The position numbers and the translations under genes were made by a program. From assembly GCA_012934845.2 (NCBI GenBank), contig WNNJ02000726.1:124001-188000 (forward strand): a stretch of 64,000 nucleotides of DNA, in the 5' to 3' direction. Within the stretch, counting starts at the first letter, position 1; each line of letters begins with the position of its first letter. This document shows, in pieces, positions 1-10,005 of the stretch. The notes beneath the pieces are model-generated. The model did no database searches, was not told the origin of the DNA, and was given only the letters and a program-made list of their open reading frames with translations. The DNA comes from Pomphorhynchus laevis (Eukaryota > Acanthocephala > Palaeacanthocephala > Echinorhynchida > Pomphorhynchidae).

Positions 1-555
1 AACTCTATTTGTGATATAAAATATTTAAAATATTAAAAATTTATATTTTAAATTTTTGTCTTTCGTTTAGACAAACAACTGTTTTTCCCTTTCATTATGA
101 TAAGAATGTTTTCAATTTTATAAGTAAGATTTAGATTTATAAAAGTATAACAATGATTTATGCATTTATGCCTTACGAGATCAAATTTTTAAAAAATCTC
201 TATATTTAATCCTACATCATTGACTTAGTTTATATTTAACAAAATATAATATGTTAGGGACAGATTGAAATATACTATAATATTATCATACATAAGCATA
301 CGGTGCCAAAATTCAAGGTATGCACTCCTGTAATCGAGTATTAACTGAGAACGAGAAGGTGTTCCACGCTCTTAAAAAATATCTGCAGTATCAATTTGTT
401 TCAAATGATAATTTATAAGTTATAATAATTAAACTCCGTTGATTTGCTTATTTTCTGTTAAAATTACATTAGTGTGCCATCTAATCCTATGCTTAGCCAT
501 AAAAAATTATCCACAAGAAAAATTCTCAAATAAGATCATAACTAAGTTATAGCGC
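1..555. other. AT-rich DNA, no gene seen
   Basis: Both strands are AT-rich with frequent stops. I see no coding exon, RNA gene or transposon end that I can support before the hairpin at 556. Confidence 0.5.
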
Positions 556-830
556 AAACAAACCGATTAGAGGCAGATAATCGGTTTGTTTATCGGTTAT
601 TAATTGGTTTGTTCATAGAGGCGGATTCCATTACGTGGAATCCGCCTTATGGTCTACTCATATACCATACAATTATAAGATATCCGCAGTCACTTCCTTG
701 TTACGAAGGTCTTTGGAAATTTGCTCAGAGAAATGTAAACGGATAACTGAAAGATCGATTATTATATCTAAACTTAAAAAACGTGGCTTCCCCAAATGGG
801 TCATCATTTAGGCTGATCAAAAATCGAAGA
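556..830 (+). mobile_element. PLE reverse transcriptase C-terminal scrap with two perfect hairpins
   Basis: Translation of about 640-810 gives a PLE-like RT tail with the segments KISAVTSLLRRSLEICSE and KLKKRGFPKWVI, resembling the block seen after the YIDD motif in Penelope-like elements. It is short and ends in stops. Two adjacent perfect inverted repeats lie in its upstream half: 14-bp arms at 556-569/578-591 and 12-bp arms at 619-630/636-647. Family assignment rests on sequence feel and is moderate. Confidence 0.4.
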
Positions 831-1076
831 AGAATATATGAATATTTATATCTCTTTTTATAAGTTTACCAAACTATAACAAGTGAAAATAAATGCTTTC
901 GATTTCCTGAAGATGATGACATAAGCTATTGAAATATTGCGAATTTCTGGAATAACTATTTCCACTCGTTTTTCGTTAATTTTTAATTGCTGTAAGTACA
1001 TTAATTATTTCTTTATGTTCGACAAATTATTTATTTTATTATTTTTATTTTTATTCACGGAATTATATTCACAGGT

Positions 1077-1285
1077 ATTGTTCCTATTCTTTATGCAGCA
1101 AAAGGCTACTAATCAACCTGGGTGAATCTCATTAGCTGCTGACAGATCTACAGTTCACGCTTCGATCAGCACAAGTGAACGGAGTAAGCAGAGGGTCGAA
1201 ACGTGAAGTGTAGGTCTGGTCAGCAGCTTATGAGACCCACCCAGACTGATTAGTAGCGTCCTGCTGTATCAAGAATAGGAACAAT
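1077..1285. repeat. Foldback element, about 210 bp (family F1)
   Basis: The ends ATTGTTCCTATTCTT and AAGAATAGGAACAAT are inverted, and the arms stay complementary (imperfectly) for about 85 bp towards a centre near 1175. The same ends recur inside the element at 3619-3938. The core carries GGGTC-GAAAC and, about 30 nt later, a CTTATGA-GACCC block, discussed as a permuted hammerhead-like motif. No coding capacity. Confidence 0.7.
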
Positions 1286-2027
1286 ATCTGTTAGAATAAT
1301 GTCGTATCAGATTGTAGCGCGTAGATTACTATTGCAACTGGTGTTCACTGATCGGCACTTCTATCTTGTTGAGCTATTGATTTTAAATGTGTCTACTAGG
1401 AATCTATTGAAATACAATTATTAATGGATCAAAATATTTAGGACCTAAACATTTCTCCGTTTGTATGAGACCTCTTTGATATTAATAACCTAAACATTTT
1501 TGCTATTATTAAGTCCGAAATAGTATTTTAACTTGGGACATAACCACATTAAATATTTATTAGATTATATTCGTTTTAATCAGCGTTCTCCATTGTTTCT
1601 TATGGTTTGCTAGATCTCAAAATCTCGATATTGATTACTAGTTGACCGTTCTTAAAAGTAACGATTATGAAGTAATAAAAGATCGAATGTCTTCATTGTG
1701 TATGTAATTTACGAAACTAGATTACCTTATGTAAATCATGCAGATGTGTCAAGTCTATTCGTGCATGAATTGTCTTCCTGGCAGCAGTTGCTGTGTATAC
1801 TCCCCCAATCCGGGCAATGACAGATCATTCATGAACATCACGTCACCCAATTGTGTCATTAAACATAAATACAGAGGGCGAGTATACTCGTTTAGAAATT
1901 AATGTGAAGGATTGTATTCTGTACAATCCTAAAGTCTTACGAGAAATATCAGTAGACTTGATTTTTATGAAAATAAAGTTACATTTTTATGCATTTTACT
2001 GAAGTGAAATAATCTTTTTTTCTAGAA
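1286..2027. other. Intergenic region upstream of PSMA5
   Basis: No gene. It contains the 46-nt block at 1678-1723 that reappears unchanged at 4104-4149. A less AT-rich patch at about 1740-1890, bounded by GTATACTC and its inverse GAGTATAC, could hold the PSMA5 promoter, but I see no TATA box or other element I can defend. Confidence 0.4.
2013..2025 (+). promoter_or_regulatory. 3' splice acceptor two bases upstream of the PSMA5 start codon
   Basis: A T-rich run ending in CTAG at 2024-2025 is followed directly by AA and the ATG at 2028. This is a good 3' splice site and implies either a 5'-UTR intron or a spliced-leader acceptor. PNO1 shows the same arrangement (AG at 54588-54589, ATG at 54590). 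Confidence 0.45.
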
Positions 2028-2768
2028 ATGTTTACATCAAAGCCAGAATATGATCGTGGAGTCAACACCTTTTCCCCTGAAGGACGACTATTCCAAGTTG
2101 AATATGCAATGGAAGCGATAAAATTCGGATCAACAGCGATAGCTCTAGTAACTAATAACGGGGTGGTGATATCCACAGAAAAAAGAATTACATCACCTTT
2201 GATTGAGCCTAGCAGCGTCGAGAAGATCGTTGAAATTGATTCTCATTGCGCATGCGCGGTTAGTGGTTTAATTGCAGACGGTAAAACACTCATCGATCGC
2301 GCTAGGGTCGAAGCTCAATCATATTGGTACACATACAATGAACAGATGAGTGTCGAATCAATTACAAGTGCAGTTGCCAATCTTAGTTTAGCGTTTAGTG
2401 AGAAGAAAGGTCGTAATCGTAGCGGTGGAATTTCTATGTCCAGACCATTCGGTGTGGCTATGCTTTTCGCTGGTGTGGACGAAACCGGTCCGCATCTTTT
2501 TCAACTGGATCCTAGTGGAACATATATAGAATATAATGCAAAGGCAATCGGTTCTGGCTTTGAGGGTGCTGATCAGGCTTTAGAGGAAGTCTACGATAAA
2601 TCGATGACGTTAGATGACGCTATTAAGCATTCGCTTGTAATTTTGAAGCAAGTAATGGAAGAGAAAATGAAAGATAATAACGTTGAAGTCGCAGTTATAT
2701 CCACTGAAACTAAATGTTTTGAACTACTTACCAACGAAAAAATCAAATCATATATTGAAAAACTTTAG
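2028..2768 (+). CDS. PSMA5: 20S proteasome subunit alpha type-5
   Basis: A 246-residue protein, full length for the family (about 241). It opens with the alpha-subunit signature [20 protein letters not shown] (residues 8-27), the N-terminal gate and H0 helix of 20S alpha subunits. [20 protein letters not shown] (about 53-72), [19 protein letters not shown] (about 79-97) and [16 protein letters not shown] follow, all diagnostic of alpha5. Alpha subunits form the outer heptameric rings and lack the catalytic N-terminal threonine. A short insertion ([12 protein letters not shown]) precedes MSRPFG and makes it slightly longer than vertebrate alpha5. There is no intron in the coding region. The ATG is placed by family alignment and by the acceptor just upstream. 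Retroposition of the whole gene is a possible reason for the lack of introns, but the frame is intact and it appears functional. Confidence 0.97.
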   Translation: MFTSKPEYDRGVNTFSPEGRLFQVEYAMEAIKFGSTAIALVTNNGVVISTEKRITSPLIEPSSVEKIVEIDSHCACAVSGLIADGKTLIDRARVEAQSYWYTYNEQMSVESITSAVANLSLAFSEKKGRNRSGGISMSRPFGVAMLFAGVDETGPHLFQLDPSGTYIEYNAKAIGSGFEGADQALEEVYDKSMTLDDAIKHSLVILKQVMEEKMKDNNVEVAVISTETKCFELLTNEKIKSYIEKL

Positions 2769-2836
2769 GCAAAGCGCATTTTGTCAAATTGTTTTGATAA
2801 AAAATATATCTTTTAAGTATTAACATTGAATTTCCC

Positions 2837-2842
2837 AATAAA
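2837..2842 (+). promoter_or_regulatory. Polyadenylation signal for PSMA5
   Basis: AATAAA lies about 70 nt past the PSMA5 stop codon, a plausible short 3' UTR. Confidence 0.5.
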
Positions 2843-3325
2843 CATTTTTAAAACCATATGTTCAATGTACTTAATGAACTTATGTGTTTAAAAATAATTA
2901 TACTTTATTTCTATTTTATAATTTACATTTGATTTTATCTTATAAAATGTGCTAATTTATTCTAATAAATTAAAGTTAAATCGATAAGCAGTATTCGTTT
3001 ACAGTCTTTATATGCAAAAGTAAATGCAAAAAGCTTAAATAATTATGTTTGTAAACTGAAATAATATAATATTGGTTCTGGCTTTGAGGGTGCTGATTAG
3101 TCCTTTGAAAAGGACTGCTGATTACAGTCGAAATATCTAATAATAAATAGACTTTTGTATTCTCAGGGATGGTTTGCAATAAAAATGTCACATTTGATCC
3201 AAACGCGATTCTCCATGATATAATATAATAAATTATTGACCACTTTGATTATCATATATTAAATAATATATTGTGTAATAGTTGATCGCTTTTCAATAGA
3301 AATAATTACAAATAAAATATTTTTA
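2843..3325. other. Intergenic, with a micro-duplication of PSMA5 coding sequence
   Basis: No gene. 24 nt at 3074-3097 are identical to PSMA5 coding bases 2550-2573, in the same orientation. The copy is followed by TAG and belongs to no open frame. Confidence 0.6.
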
Positions 3326-3453
3326 GATAATTATTGGAGCTTGATCAAAGAAAAGAGGAAATTATTTTAGTAATTTTCTGAAGGTGCTAACAGTAGTTAG
3401 CGAAATATCAAAAATAATTTCCTCTTTTCTTTGATCCAGCTCCAATAATTATC
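3326..3453. mobile_element. Short foldback/MITE, about 128 bp (family F2)
   Basis: About 43-bp near-perfect inverted arms (GATAATTATTGGAGCTTGAT outward; CCAGCTCCAATAATTATC at the other end) flank a 40-bp centre. The same termini border the larger element at 42976-44139, including similar sequence just outside the right end, so this is the internally deleted form of that element. Confidence 0.75.
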
Positions 3454-3618
3454 AATAATAGATCAGTATCAACTATTTAATATAAAATATTTTTCCTCAA
3501 ATCCTTAGCTAAGGACAATTTTACCAAGTCGTGCACGGATGAAATCCAAACCTGAGCTTAATGAAAATGTAAGATCTTTTATCAGGTATTTTACCAAAAT
3601 TTATAACTTTATCTATTT

Positions 3619-3938
3619 CGTTTTAAAATTATACTTTGGTTCTGGTTATGCTACGACTTTATCATCACATGTATTGTTCCTATTCTTGATTCAATATGAC
3701 GCTACTGATAACCCTGGGTGGATCTCATCTCATAATGACCCATACCTACATTTTACGTTTGGACCCTCTGCTTACTCCGTTCACTGGTGGTGATAGAAGC
3801 GTGAACTGTATGTCTAGGTCATTAGCAGATGATATCCATCCAGGCTGATTAGTAGCTTACTGCTGTATCAAGAATAGGAACAATACATGTGATGATAATG
3901 TAGTAGCATAACCAGAACCAAAGTATAATTCTAAAACG
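3619..3938. repeat. Foldback element, 320 bp (family F1)
   Basis: Arms begin CGTTTTAAAATTATACTTTG and pair with the far end (CAAAGTATAATTCTAAAACG) with a single change. Complementarity runs inwards through the ATTGTTCCTATTCTT block shared with 1077-1285. The centre contains the family core (TGGGTGGATCTCAT ... CCTACATTTTACGTTTGG). Non-coding. Confidence 0.75.
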
Positions 3939-4103
3939 AATATAATGTCAGCACACAACCTGAAGTCATGTTGTATTTAGTTCTGTTCTATGTTTTCAAA
4001 AATAAATTTCTCTTAATCTGATTATTTTAATGAATATAAGCGATTTTAATAATTAGTACCTACTTTGATTTAAAATATAGTCTTAATTAAATATATATAT
4101 ATT

Positions 4104-4188
4104 AAAGATCGAATGTCTTCATTGTGTATGTAATTTACGAAACTAGATTTACGATAGAAGCGTGAACTGTATGTCTAGGTCATTAGCA
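4104..4188 (+). repeat. Two-piece templated filler DNA
   Basis: 4104-4149 is an exact 46-nt copy of 1678-1723. Three bases later, 4153-4188 is an exact 36-nt copy of 3792-3827 (from the right arm of the 3619-3938 foldback). The two copies sit next to each other, immediately before a truncated retrotransposon end, as expected of break-repair filler. Confidence 0.85.
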
Positions 4189-4450
4189 ACAGTAACTAGA
4201 GTGAAGTTGGGTTGATTCTTTGACTTTAATTGATTAGCGTAGCGGGACTGATCAAATGAAGGCAGGTCGACTACTTGTCGATTCGTTGTTTCTGATATAT
4301 CATGGATATCTACATGCGATAGTTTATTAGAGCAAGACGCTGCGGAGCAGCTCGTGCATGATTTTTTGGCCTTCACGCATTTACTACTCTTGCACTTGGA
4401 AAATTGACAATTGCAGTCGCAGCATTTGAAATAAGATGGTACACCTCGTG
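4189..4450 (-). mobile_element. 5' fragment of the RLE retrotransposon family (cysteine-rich N-terminus)
   Basis: On the minus strand about 4149-4447 encodes PRGVPSYFKCCDCNC, then a C-x2-C-type cluster with KSCTSCSAASCSNK, matching the first 45 residues of the protein encoded at 16459-19482. The expected start ATG is ATA. Only the N-terminal zinc-binding region remains; the RT and nuclease parts are absent. Confidence 0.7.
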
Positions 4451-4650
4451 GTATTCAGTTGTTGCTGTAACTATTAGAATCAATCTGATTGTTTACTTCT
4501 TTTGCAATACAGCAAATAACTTTTGGACAAAAATATTTGATATTTGATATTTGATATTGATATTTTGAACATTCGTTAAATTGTATAAATTTAACGTGAT
4601 ATATTAATAACTATATAATTTATTATATTGATATATTTAAGTGATATATT

Positions 4651-5830
4651 GGTGGACATGACATAAAAAATTTCCAATTCGTTATTGAAACTGAATGCAA
4701 TTGTAAAAGTATCAGTTTTGATAAAATAAATGAACATATATGTACCCATAATCTAGAATTAATTGAAAATTGTGAATTAAGAAAGCCGCTATCAAAAGGG
4801 TATAAATATGGATTAAATAATAACAACGACAAAAATAAAATTTACAATTCGTTATATAATAACTTAAATGATTACTTTAGTAAGCTGATTAATAGTGAAA
4901 GCTCGAATATATCTAAGATAAAAATTTGGAAAGATTATATATTTGATAAAATTAAAAATAAAATGAAAATAACAAACAATTATAAATGGAAAGATCAAAT
5001 TAATAAAGATATGTATAAAGAACTTACTAAATTAAAGGATAACTATATAATAACAACTATTGATAAAGCTAGTAATAACTTTGTCTTCATATGCAAAAAG
5101 CTTTATTATGATATACTAATGAAAGAGGTTAATTCTAATGATTTAAATGTAAATCCAACATATGAACGTAGTGAGTTGAGTTTAGAAACAATTATTACAA
5201 GTCACTGTTCTATAATGGATAAAAAGGGTATAAAGGTTGAATTAGATAATAAAACTATACCTATATTATATTGGAATCCAAAATTACATAAAAATCCAAT
5301 AAAACCTAGGTTCATATGTAGTGCGTTTAAATGTACATTAAAACCACTTTCTGTTTATATGAATAAAATACTTAAAGTAATTAAAGCACACTTTAAAAAA
5401 TATTGCAAGGTAATCGAAATTAATACTGGTATAAAACACTATTTCAGTATTAATTCTACAAAAGAATTTTTAGAACAGACAAAAGGAATAAATTTTTAAA
5501 ATATAAATACATACGATTTTAGTACGCTTTATACAAATCTAGATTTAGTAGATATTAAAGAAGCGTTAGTAAAATTAATTAATCTTATATTCGGAAAAAG
5601 ATATACATATATATGTTATAATAATTATAACGCCTATCTAACAAAAATTAAACCATCGAGTAAATATAAATATATGGATAAAATTGAATTATTATTAGAA
5701 TCCTCAAATATTTTGATAAATCAAAATTATTTAAAAGTAGGGACATCTATATTTAGACAAATAAAAGGTGTTTTAATGGGAGGTAGTAGTAGCCCAATAG
5801 TTCATATTTATTTTTTCATAATTGTGATAA
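4651..5830 (+). mobile_element. Naiad-type Penelope-like element, internally deleted copy
   Basis: An open frame (about 4651-5499) encodes the region before the RT and RT blocks 1-3: IITTIDKASNNFVFICKK, then PILYWNPKLHKNPIKPR, then IKHYFSINSTKEF. A second stretch (about 5500-5800) gives YDFSTLYTNLDLVDIKEA and FRQIKGVLMGG, the palm motifs. Compared with the copy at 50100-53000, it jumps from the GHDIKN segment of the GIY-YIG domain straight to ETECNC, so about 0.75 kb is missing, and it is cut off before YIDD. Neutral decay; not functional. Confidence 0.75.
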
Positions 5831-6489
5831 AAATAAACCTAAACTAATTAAACAATTAATTAAACTAATTAAACTAATTAAATTCTAAAATAAATCTATG
5901 AAATGTTTGTTATGATGCATTGACGGTATATGTGTAAAGTAAACGTATTTTTTTATTCGCCGTGTTACGCCTTCGTCAGTGGCTCACCTGAAAACATGGA
6001 ACACATATTAACATCGTCACAAAAGCATTAACTATCAATAACGTAATTAATATTTATCATTGCATCGAATCAAGCCATCCCACCGCCTCGTCTTTATTGT
6101 TGAGGCTCTTGTCGCTATCTGCACCCGATATTAAGATTGCCTTCATTAGTTTTTGCGACACAACGTCATCTGCTTAGTAGAGTACCTTTGCGCTGCACTT
6201 TGGTTGCTCATTTGGATGTTGTGAATAATGCGCGGCCCATGTTTTGCTGACGTAAGAAGGCTCTGAAGGGTTTCGTGCTGCTCTTACATGTTCCTTGAGC
6301 CGTTCAGAAACCGACGTTGTAAAACTTAAACGTCTCGTTTGGACATAATAACTTAAAGCAATACGAGTGGTATCAGAATCCCACAAAGCTTAACCTTACG
6401 CTACATAAACGATCAGCTCACCCATACAATGTGAAGATGTTATTTACCTTAACATGCTGCAAACAGCGCGCATGCACACTAGCAATGAC
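5831..6489. mobile_element. PLE debris including a GIY-YIG domain scrap on the minus strand
   Basis: About 6180-6386 minus encodes SERLKEHVRAARNPSEPSYV, resembling the R-x3-EH helix and following loop of PLE-associated GIY-YIG nucleases. The rest of the stretch is not recognisable. Confidence 0.35.
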
Positions 6490-6780
6490 GAATTAGCCGA
6501 ATATAAGTGTAGGATGATCGACTTGATGTTTAAGGAAGGAGGCTACACAGATACTGATCTTAGAAACAAGAAAAAAAGGCTCTAAAAGAACACAGCTACC
6601 GTTGCGAAACTCAGCTATCCTTAAGATCCATTTTATAAGCAACGCTTTCGCAAGCAAGGTGAATCGGTTAGCGAGACGATGCAATCTTGATGTGCGAATA
6701 GTTCATGGGAATTCTAGAATCTTAGGAAAACGACTAATTCGCGGACGCTTTTACAAAGTGACTATTCGAATATGCTTTTA
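6490..6780 (+). mobile_element. PLE coding fragment upstream of the hammerhead repeats
   Basis: Two frames give PLE-like peptide, including RMIDLMFKEGGYTD and VNRLARRCNLDVRIVHGNS followed by LGKRLIRGRFY, resembling the segment before the GIY-YIG domain in elements that carry it at the N-terminus. Frames shift, so the copy is dead. Confidence 0.4.
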
Positions 6781-6808
6781 CGAGTCGTTTCCTTAAGTCG
6801 TTTTCCAG

Positions 6809-6872
6809 TGCCAGTTCCCTCCAGCAGTGGAAGGGGACTGGCACTGATGAGTCATAGTGATGACGAAACGGC
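6809..6872 (+). ncRNA. Hammerhead ribozyme motif, upstream repeat copy
   Basis: Stem I arms TGCCAGTTCCCT (6809-6820) and the matching arm ending GGACTGGCA are capped by a CCAGCAGTGG loop. CTGATGA follows at 6844-6850, then stem II GTCATAGTGATGAC, then GAAACGGC (6865-6872). This copy keeps the full catalytic core, but the stem III strand and GTC cleavage triplet expected just upstream are not present. PLEs are known to carry hammerheads in their terminal tandem repeats. Confidence 0.7.
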
Positions 6873-7245
6873 ATTCGTCATTCTTTTGCGTCGGGCTTAT
6901 ATGACTACTAAAAATTCACGCGGAATGGTATCATCATTTGAGATTGGAAGTAAGCCGATATTAAGATACTTTGCGCTGGCATTTGCCAGTGCTGATGATC
7001 CAATTTGGTGAAGCTATTGTAGTGCTAATTTAGCACTCTAGATGATGTTACTAGAGATTTTCTAGTACATAATGCTCTTGATTATTTCGTTGTTTGCCGT
7101 CTGCTAGTCCTTCTCTGCATCCAGCAGTGGGAAGGAACTGGCACTGATGAGTCATAGTGATGACAAAACGGTATTCGTCATTCTTTCGCGTCGAGCTTAT
7201 ATGACTACTAAAAATTCACGAGGAATGGTATCATCATTTGATATA
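6818..7245 (+). repeat. Tandem terminal repeat of a PLE (two copies, about 300 bp apart)
   Basis: About 130 bp at 6818-6945 recurs at 7116-7243 with few differences, covering the hammerhead and a downstream block with GCTTATATGACTACTAAAAA. Head-to-tail terminal repeats of this kind are typical of PLE insertions. Confidence 0.75.
7096..7172 (+). ncRNA. Hammerhead ribozyme motif, downstream repeat copy
   Basis: GCCGT (7096-7100) and the cleavage base C (7101) precede an 11-bp stem I with one bulge. CTGATGA is at 7144-7150, stem II GTCATAGTGATGAC at 7151-7164, and ACGGT closes stem III at 7168-7172. The conserved G of GAAA has become A, so this copy is probably inactive; the upstream copy keeps that G. 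Confidence 0.75.
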
Positions 7246-7334
7246 TATAACTTTAAAAGTAATCAAATTGACTCAACAATTAGCAATACAGATTTATTGA
7301 CGTTTCGGCCGAAGCCTTTTCAATTGAGATTAAC

Positions 7335-8128
7335 TTGAACACTTTAAACTTTTCTTTGAAGAGTTTAAAGTGTTCTATAGTGAACGGCATGAGTACACCT
7401 GTTGCCCCGTCCTACGCAATCTTATATGTGGCTAATTATGAAGAAAACGTATCCGAACAAAGATATCGTCAACTTATCTGGTTACGGTATATCAATGATA
7501 TATTTATGTTATGGAACAGCAGCGAAGAATTTCCTCAAATATTCTTATATAATCTTAAAAACTACGGTACACTACAATTCACAAGTACCGAATCGAAACC
7601 AGTAAACTTCTTGGATGTCATGATTAGAAAGGATAACAATCGTCTTGTGAACGAAATACAGCAAAAAAAGTCAAGTACAAAGATCTATATGCATTCACGT
7701 AGGTCTCATCCGTTTCATGCTAAGCATAATATGATAGTTAATGAGGCATTGAGAATTCTTAGGAGCTGTAGCACAGTTGACACTGCAATCAAATTGCAAC
7801 AATATCTTATAGCCGGACTTATAAAGAGAGGATATACATACAGAGAAGTGGAAAAAGGAATAAGAAGAGCACATGAGCGTCACAGATCCTGTCAACGTTA
7901 TTGACAGGATGTAGCATGAACATTATACTAAATAATCGTCGTAGCGATATAAACAAGGGATACATAGAAAGAGACGCGATTGTGAACCACTGTATTCTTG
8001 CTCATGATAGGAAAGAAGATTTATTTGAATACGTAATCGTAGAGAACAATGTTCACGACACGGCTTTACGACGACGGCATGAGCAAATATGGATTGAGCA
8101 ACTATGTACGGATGAGCAAGTGGGCTGA
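7335..8128 (+). mobile_element. PLE reverse transcriptase, C-terminal half, with a GIY-YIG-like tail
   Basis: 7335-7904 encodes GMSTPVAPSYAILYVANYEE, then LRYINDIFMLW (YIDD box altered to YIND), then NFLDVMIRKDNNRL and a long thumb region. 7901-8128 continues in another frame with RRRHEQIWIEQLCTDEQVG, resembling the end of a GIY-YIG nuclease. Lies directly downstream of the hammerhead repeats, so it is part of the same insertion. The first half of the RT is missing. Confidence 0.7.
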
Positions 8129-9935
8129 ATACGGAACACTTCTATAATTGGCGGGACATAACATAAAAAAATATTTTATTTATTTTTTGATTGTTAATGA
8201 TCGACTATTGAACTGTGATTTTTGTATTGTAGATGATAAAGGCCTAGAGGCCGAAACGTTAAAATAAATCCTTGTTTGTTCGGTGAAAAACAATTATTTA
8301 GCTTTACTATTGAGTACTCCTGTGTGAGTCCCGGACCTCAGTGAAATAACAAGCTTTATAAAAGTTACGAATATGTATAGTTTAATGTAGTTGCCGATTT
8401 AAACTGACTTCGATCAACGAACTGCAGTCTCCATGTCACTTCTAGACGACCACTTCAGCATCGAAATGATGGAGTACCCGGCAACACTCACCAGTAGAAT
8501 GAAGTACGCATATTGGTTGTTTCGGTTACCTGTGTGACATTGTGAATGAAAACATTTCCGACACGTTGCTTAAACGTCTGAGGCTTTCGCTCTAAACCAG
8601 ATCATTTGCTTGCAGACCATCCTTATCTACACAACAGAGGTTATTGCTGACTGTTCGATTATATATAAGTTGCTGAGTGTTCGCTTATATATATCTATAC
8701 ATATACTTGGGTCTCGGGTTTTCAGTTTTTATATCAAAAATTAAAAAATGATATTTAATTTCTCAAAACCAAATTAGCAATAAGATCCTAATAAGGATGT
8801 TTCATTATCATATTAAATATGAAATATTATATAATATTAAAGTTTATTAAATAAGGAATGAGAAAGTATGTAAAAATCACGAGTTTTACTAGACCATCCC
8901 AAATTTTGCTAAAAATTAGAGTTTTACTGGAAGAATCAAAATTTTTCTAGACCATCATGAGTATTTTTTAACATAAATAATTTTATCGAATTTTATATAT
9001 GGACTCTGAAAATAATATTGAACAAACCTAATAGAAAGAGAAAATATCTTGAAGAATATTGATGACATGTGTGTTATACAGACAACTTAATATAGCAAAG
9101 ATGTAAAAACCATTCATTTCTCTTAAGAATAGAGTTAAGCAGGTCCAAACTACTTTTTGTAGTGGAACTTATGTATAATTATGTAATTTTGAAGAGCAGC
9201 TCGAGAATTCCGATACGTACTCTAAGGAAGAAATTGTTAGAGGGAAGTCTGTCATCTTTCTAATTTAGATGAACAAACAAAGATATATCTAAGGACTTAG
9301 TAGGAAAGTTTATTTCTTTAATTTATTTCTTTAAATGTAAAGACAGTATACACTATAATTGTAATAAAGAAAATGTAGTAACTTATAAGTGGATCTTTGA
9401 TGAAATTCTCTCTTATTACAAGAAGGCGAAGAAACAGGAATATTTATTTGATTAGAAAAATCCAATATTTCGACGGCACTACGGCACGTCATCTTCAGGG
9501 TTGTAAGTAGATGTTTTATCAAGATAGTTTAAATTAAAACTATCTCTGGTGTGGAGAAGCCTGCAAACTCCAATACATATATTTTTTTGCAGATAATGCA
9601 ATACAAATTACAACCGCAGTCGTTATTTATGGTCGCAATTCCTTAAAATCATGCTGCCGGGTACATAATTAGCATAAATGTCTATTCTCCCAACAATGTT
9701 CAAAGATTATGCAAAAAAAACGAAATATATTTTTTGATCTCTGCCATTAAAAATGCTTTCTGATCTTGGTATGATACTTTTTTAAAAGTATGATATATGC
9801 AAACGATCATTTTCAAAATATTCTAGAAAAATAAATATGTTGGCAACAATTCCAATGGAAACTTAACCCAATTTATATGTAAAATACTTGAAATTTTATA
9901 ATCAAGAATTTCACCCGGGTGCCAACAAATACAAC
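8129..9935. other. No gene recognised
   Basis: Begins with a probable PLE tail (AGGCCTAGAGGCCGAAACGT at about 8239). A less AT-rich patch at 8380-8680 has no frame or RNA fold I can name. The remainder is AT-rich with short meaningless frames. Confidence 0.4.
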
Positions 9936-10005
9936 TATTTTTCGACATATTTTACCCACCCGAGATAAATATTTATCTCAAGTGGGTAAAATATGTCGAA
10001 AAATA
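9936..10005. repeat. Perfect 24-bp hairpin with a nested 9-bp palindrome
   Basis: Arms 9936-9959 and 9982-10005 are perfect inverted copies (outer arm TATTTTTCGACATATTTTAC...). The enclosed loop contains GAGATAAATATTTATCTC, itself a perfect palindrome. Confidence 0.9.

Noticed and set aside
2976-3191. Minus-strand 71-codon frame
   Set aside because: It crosses the PSMA5 micro-duplication antisense and has no domain; chance frame.
8380-8680. Possible structural RNA gene in the less AT-rich block
   Set aside because: No match to tRNA, 5S, U1-U6 or 7SL motifs by eye and no convincing fold.
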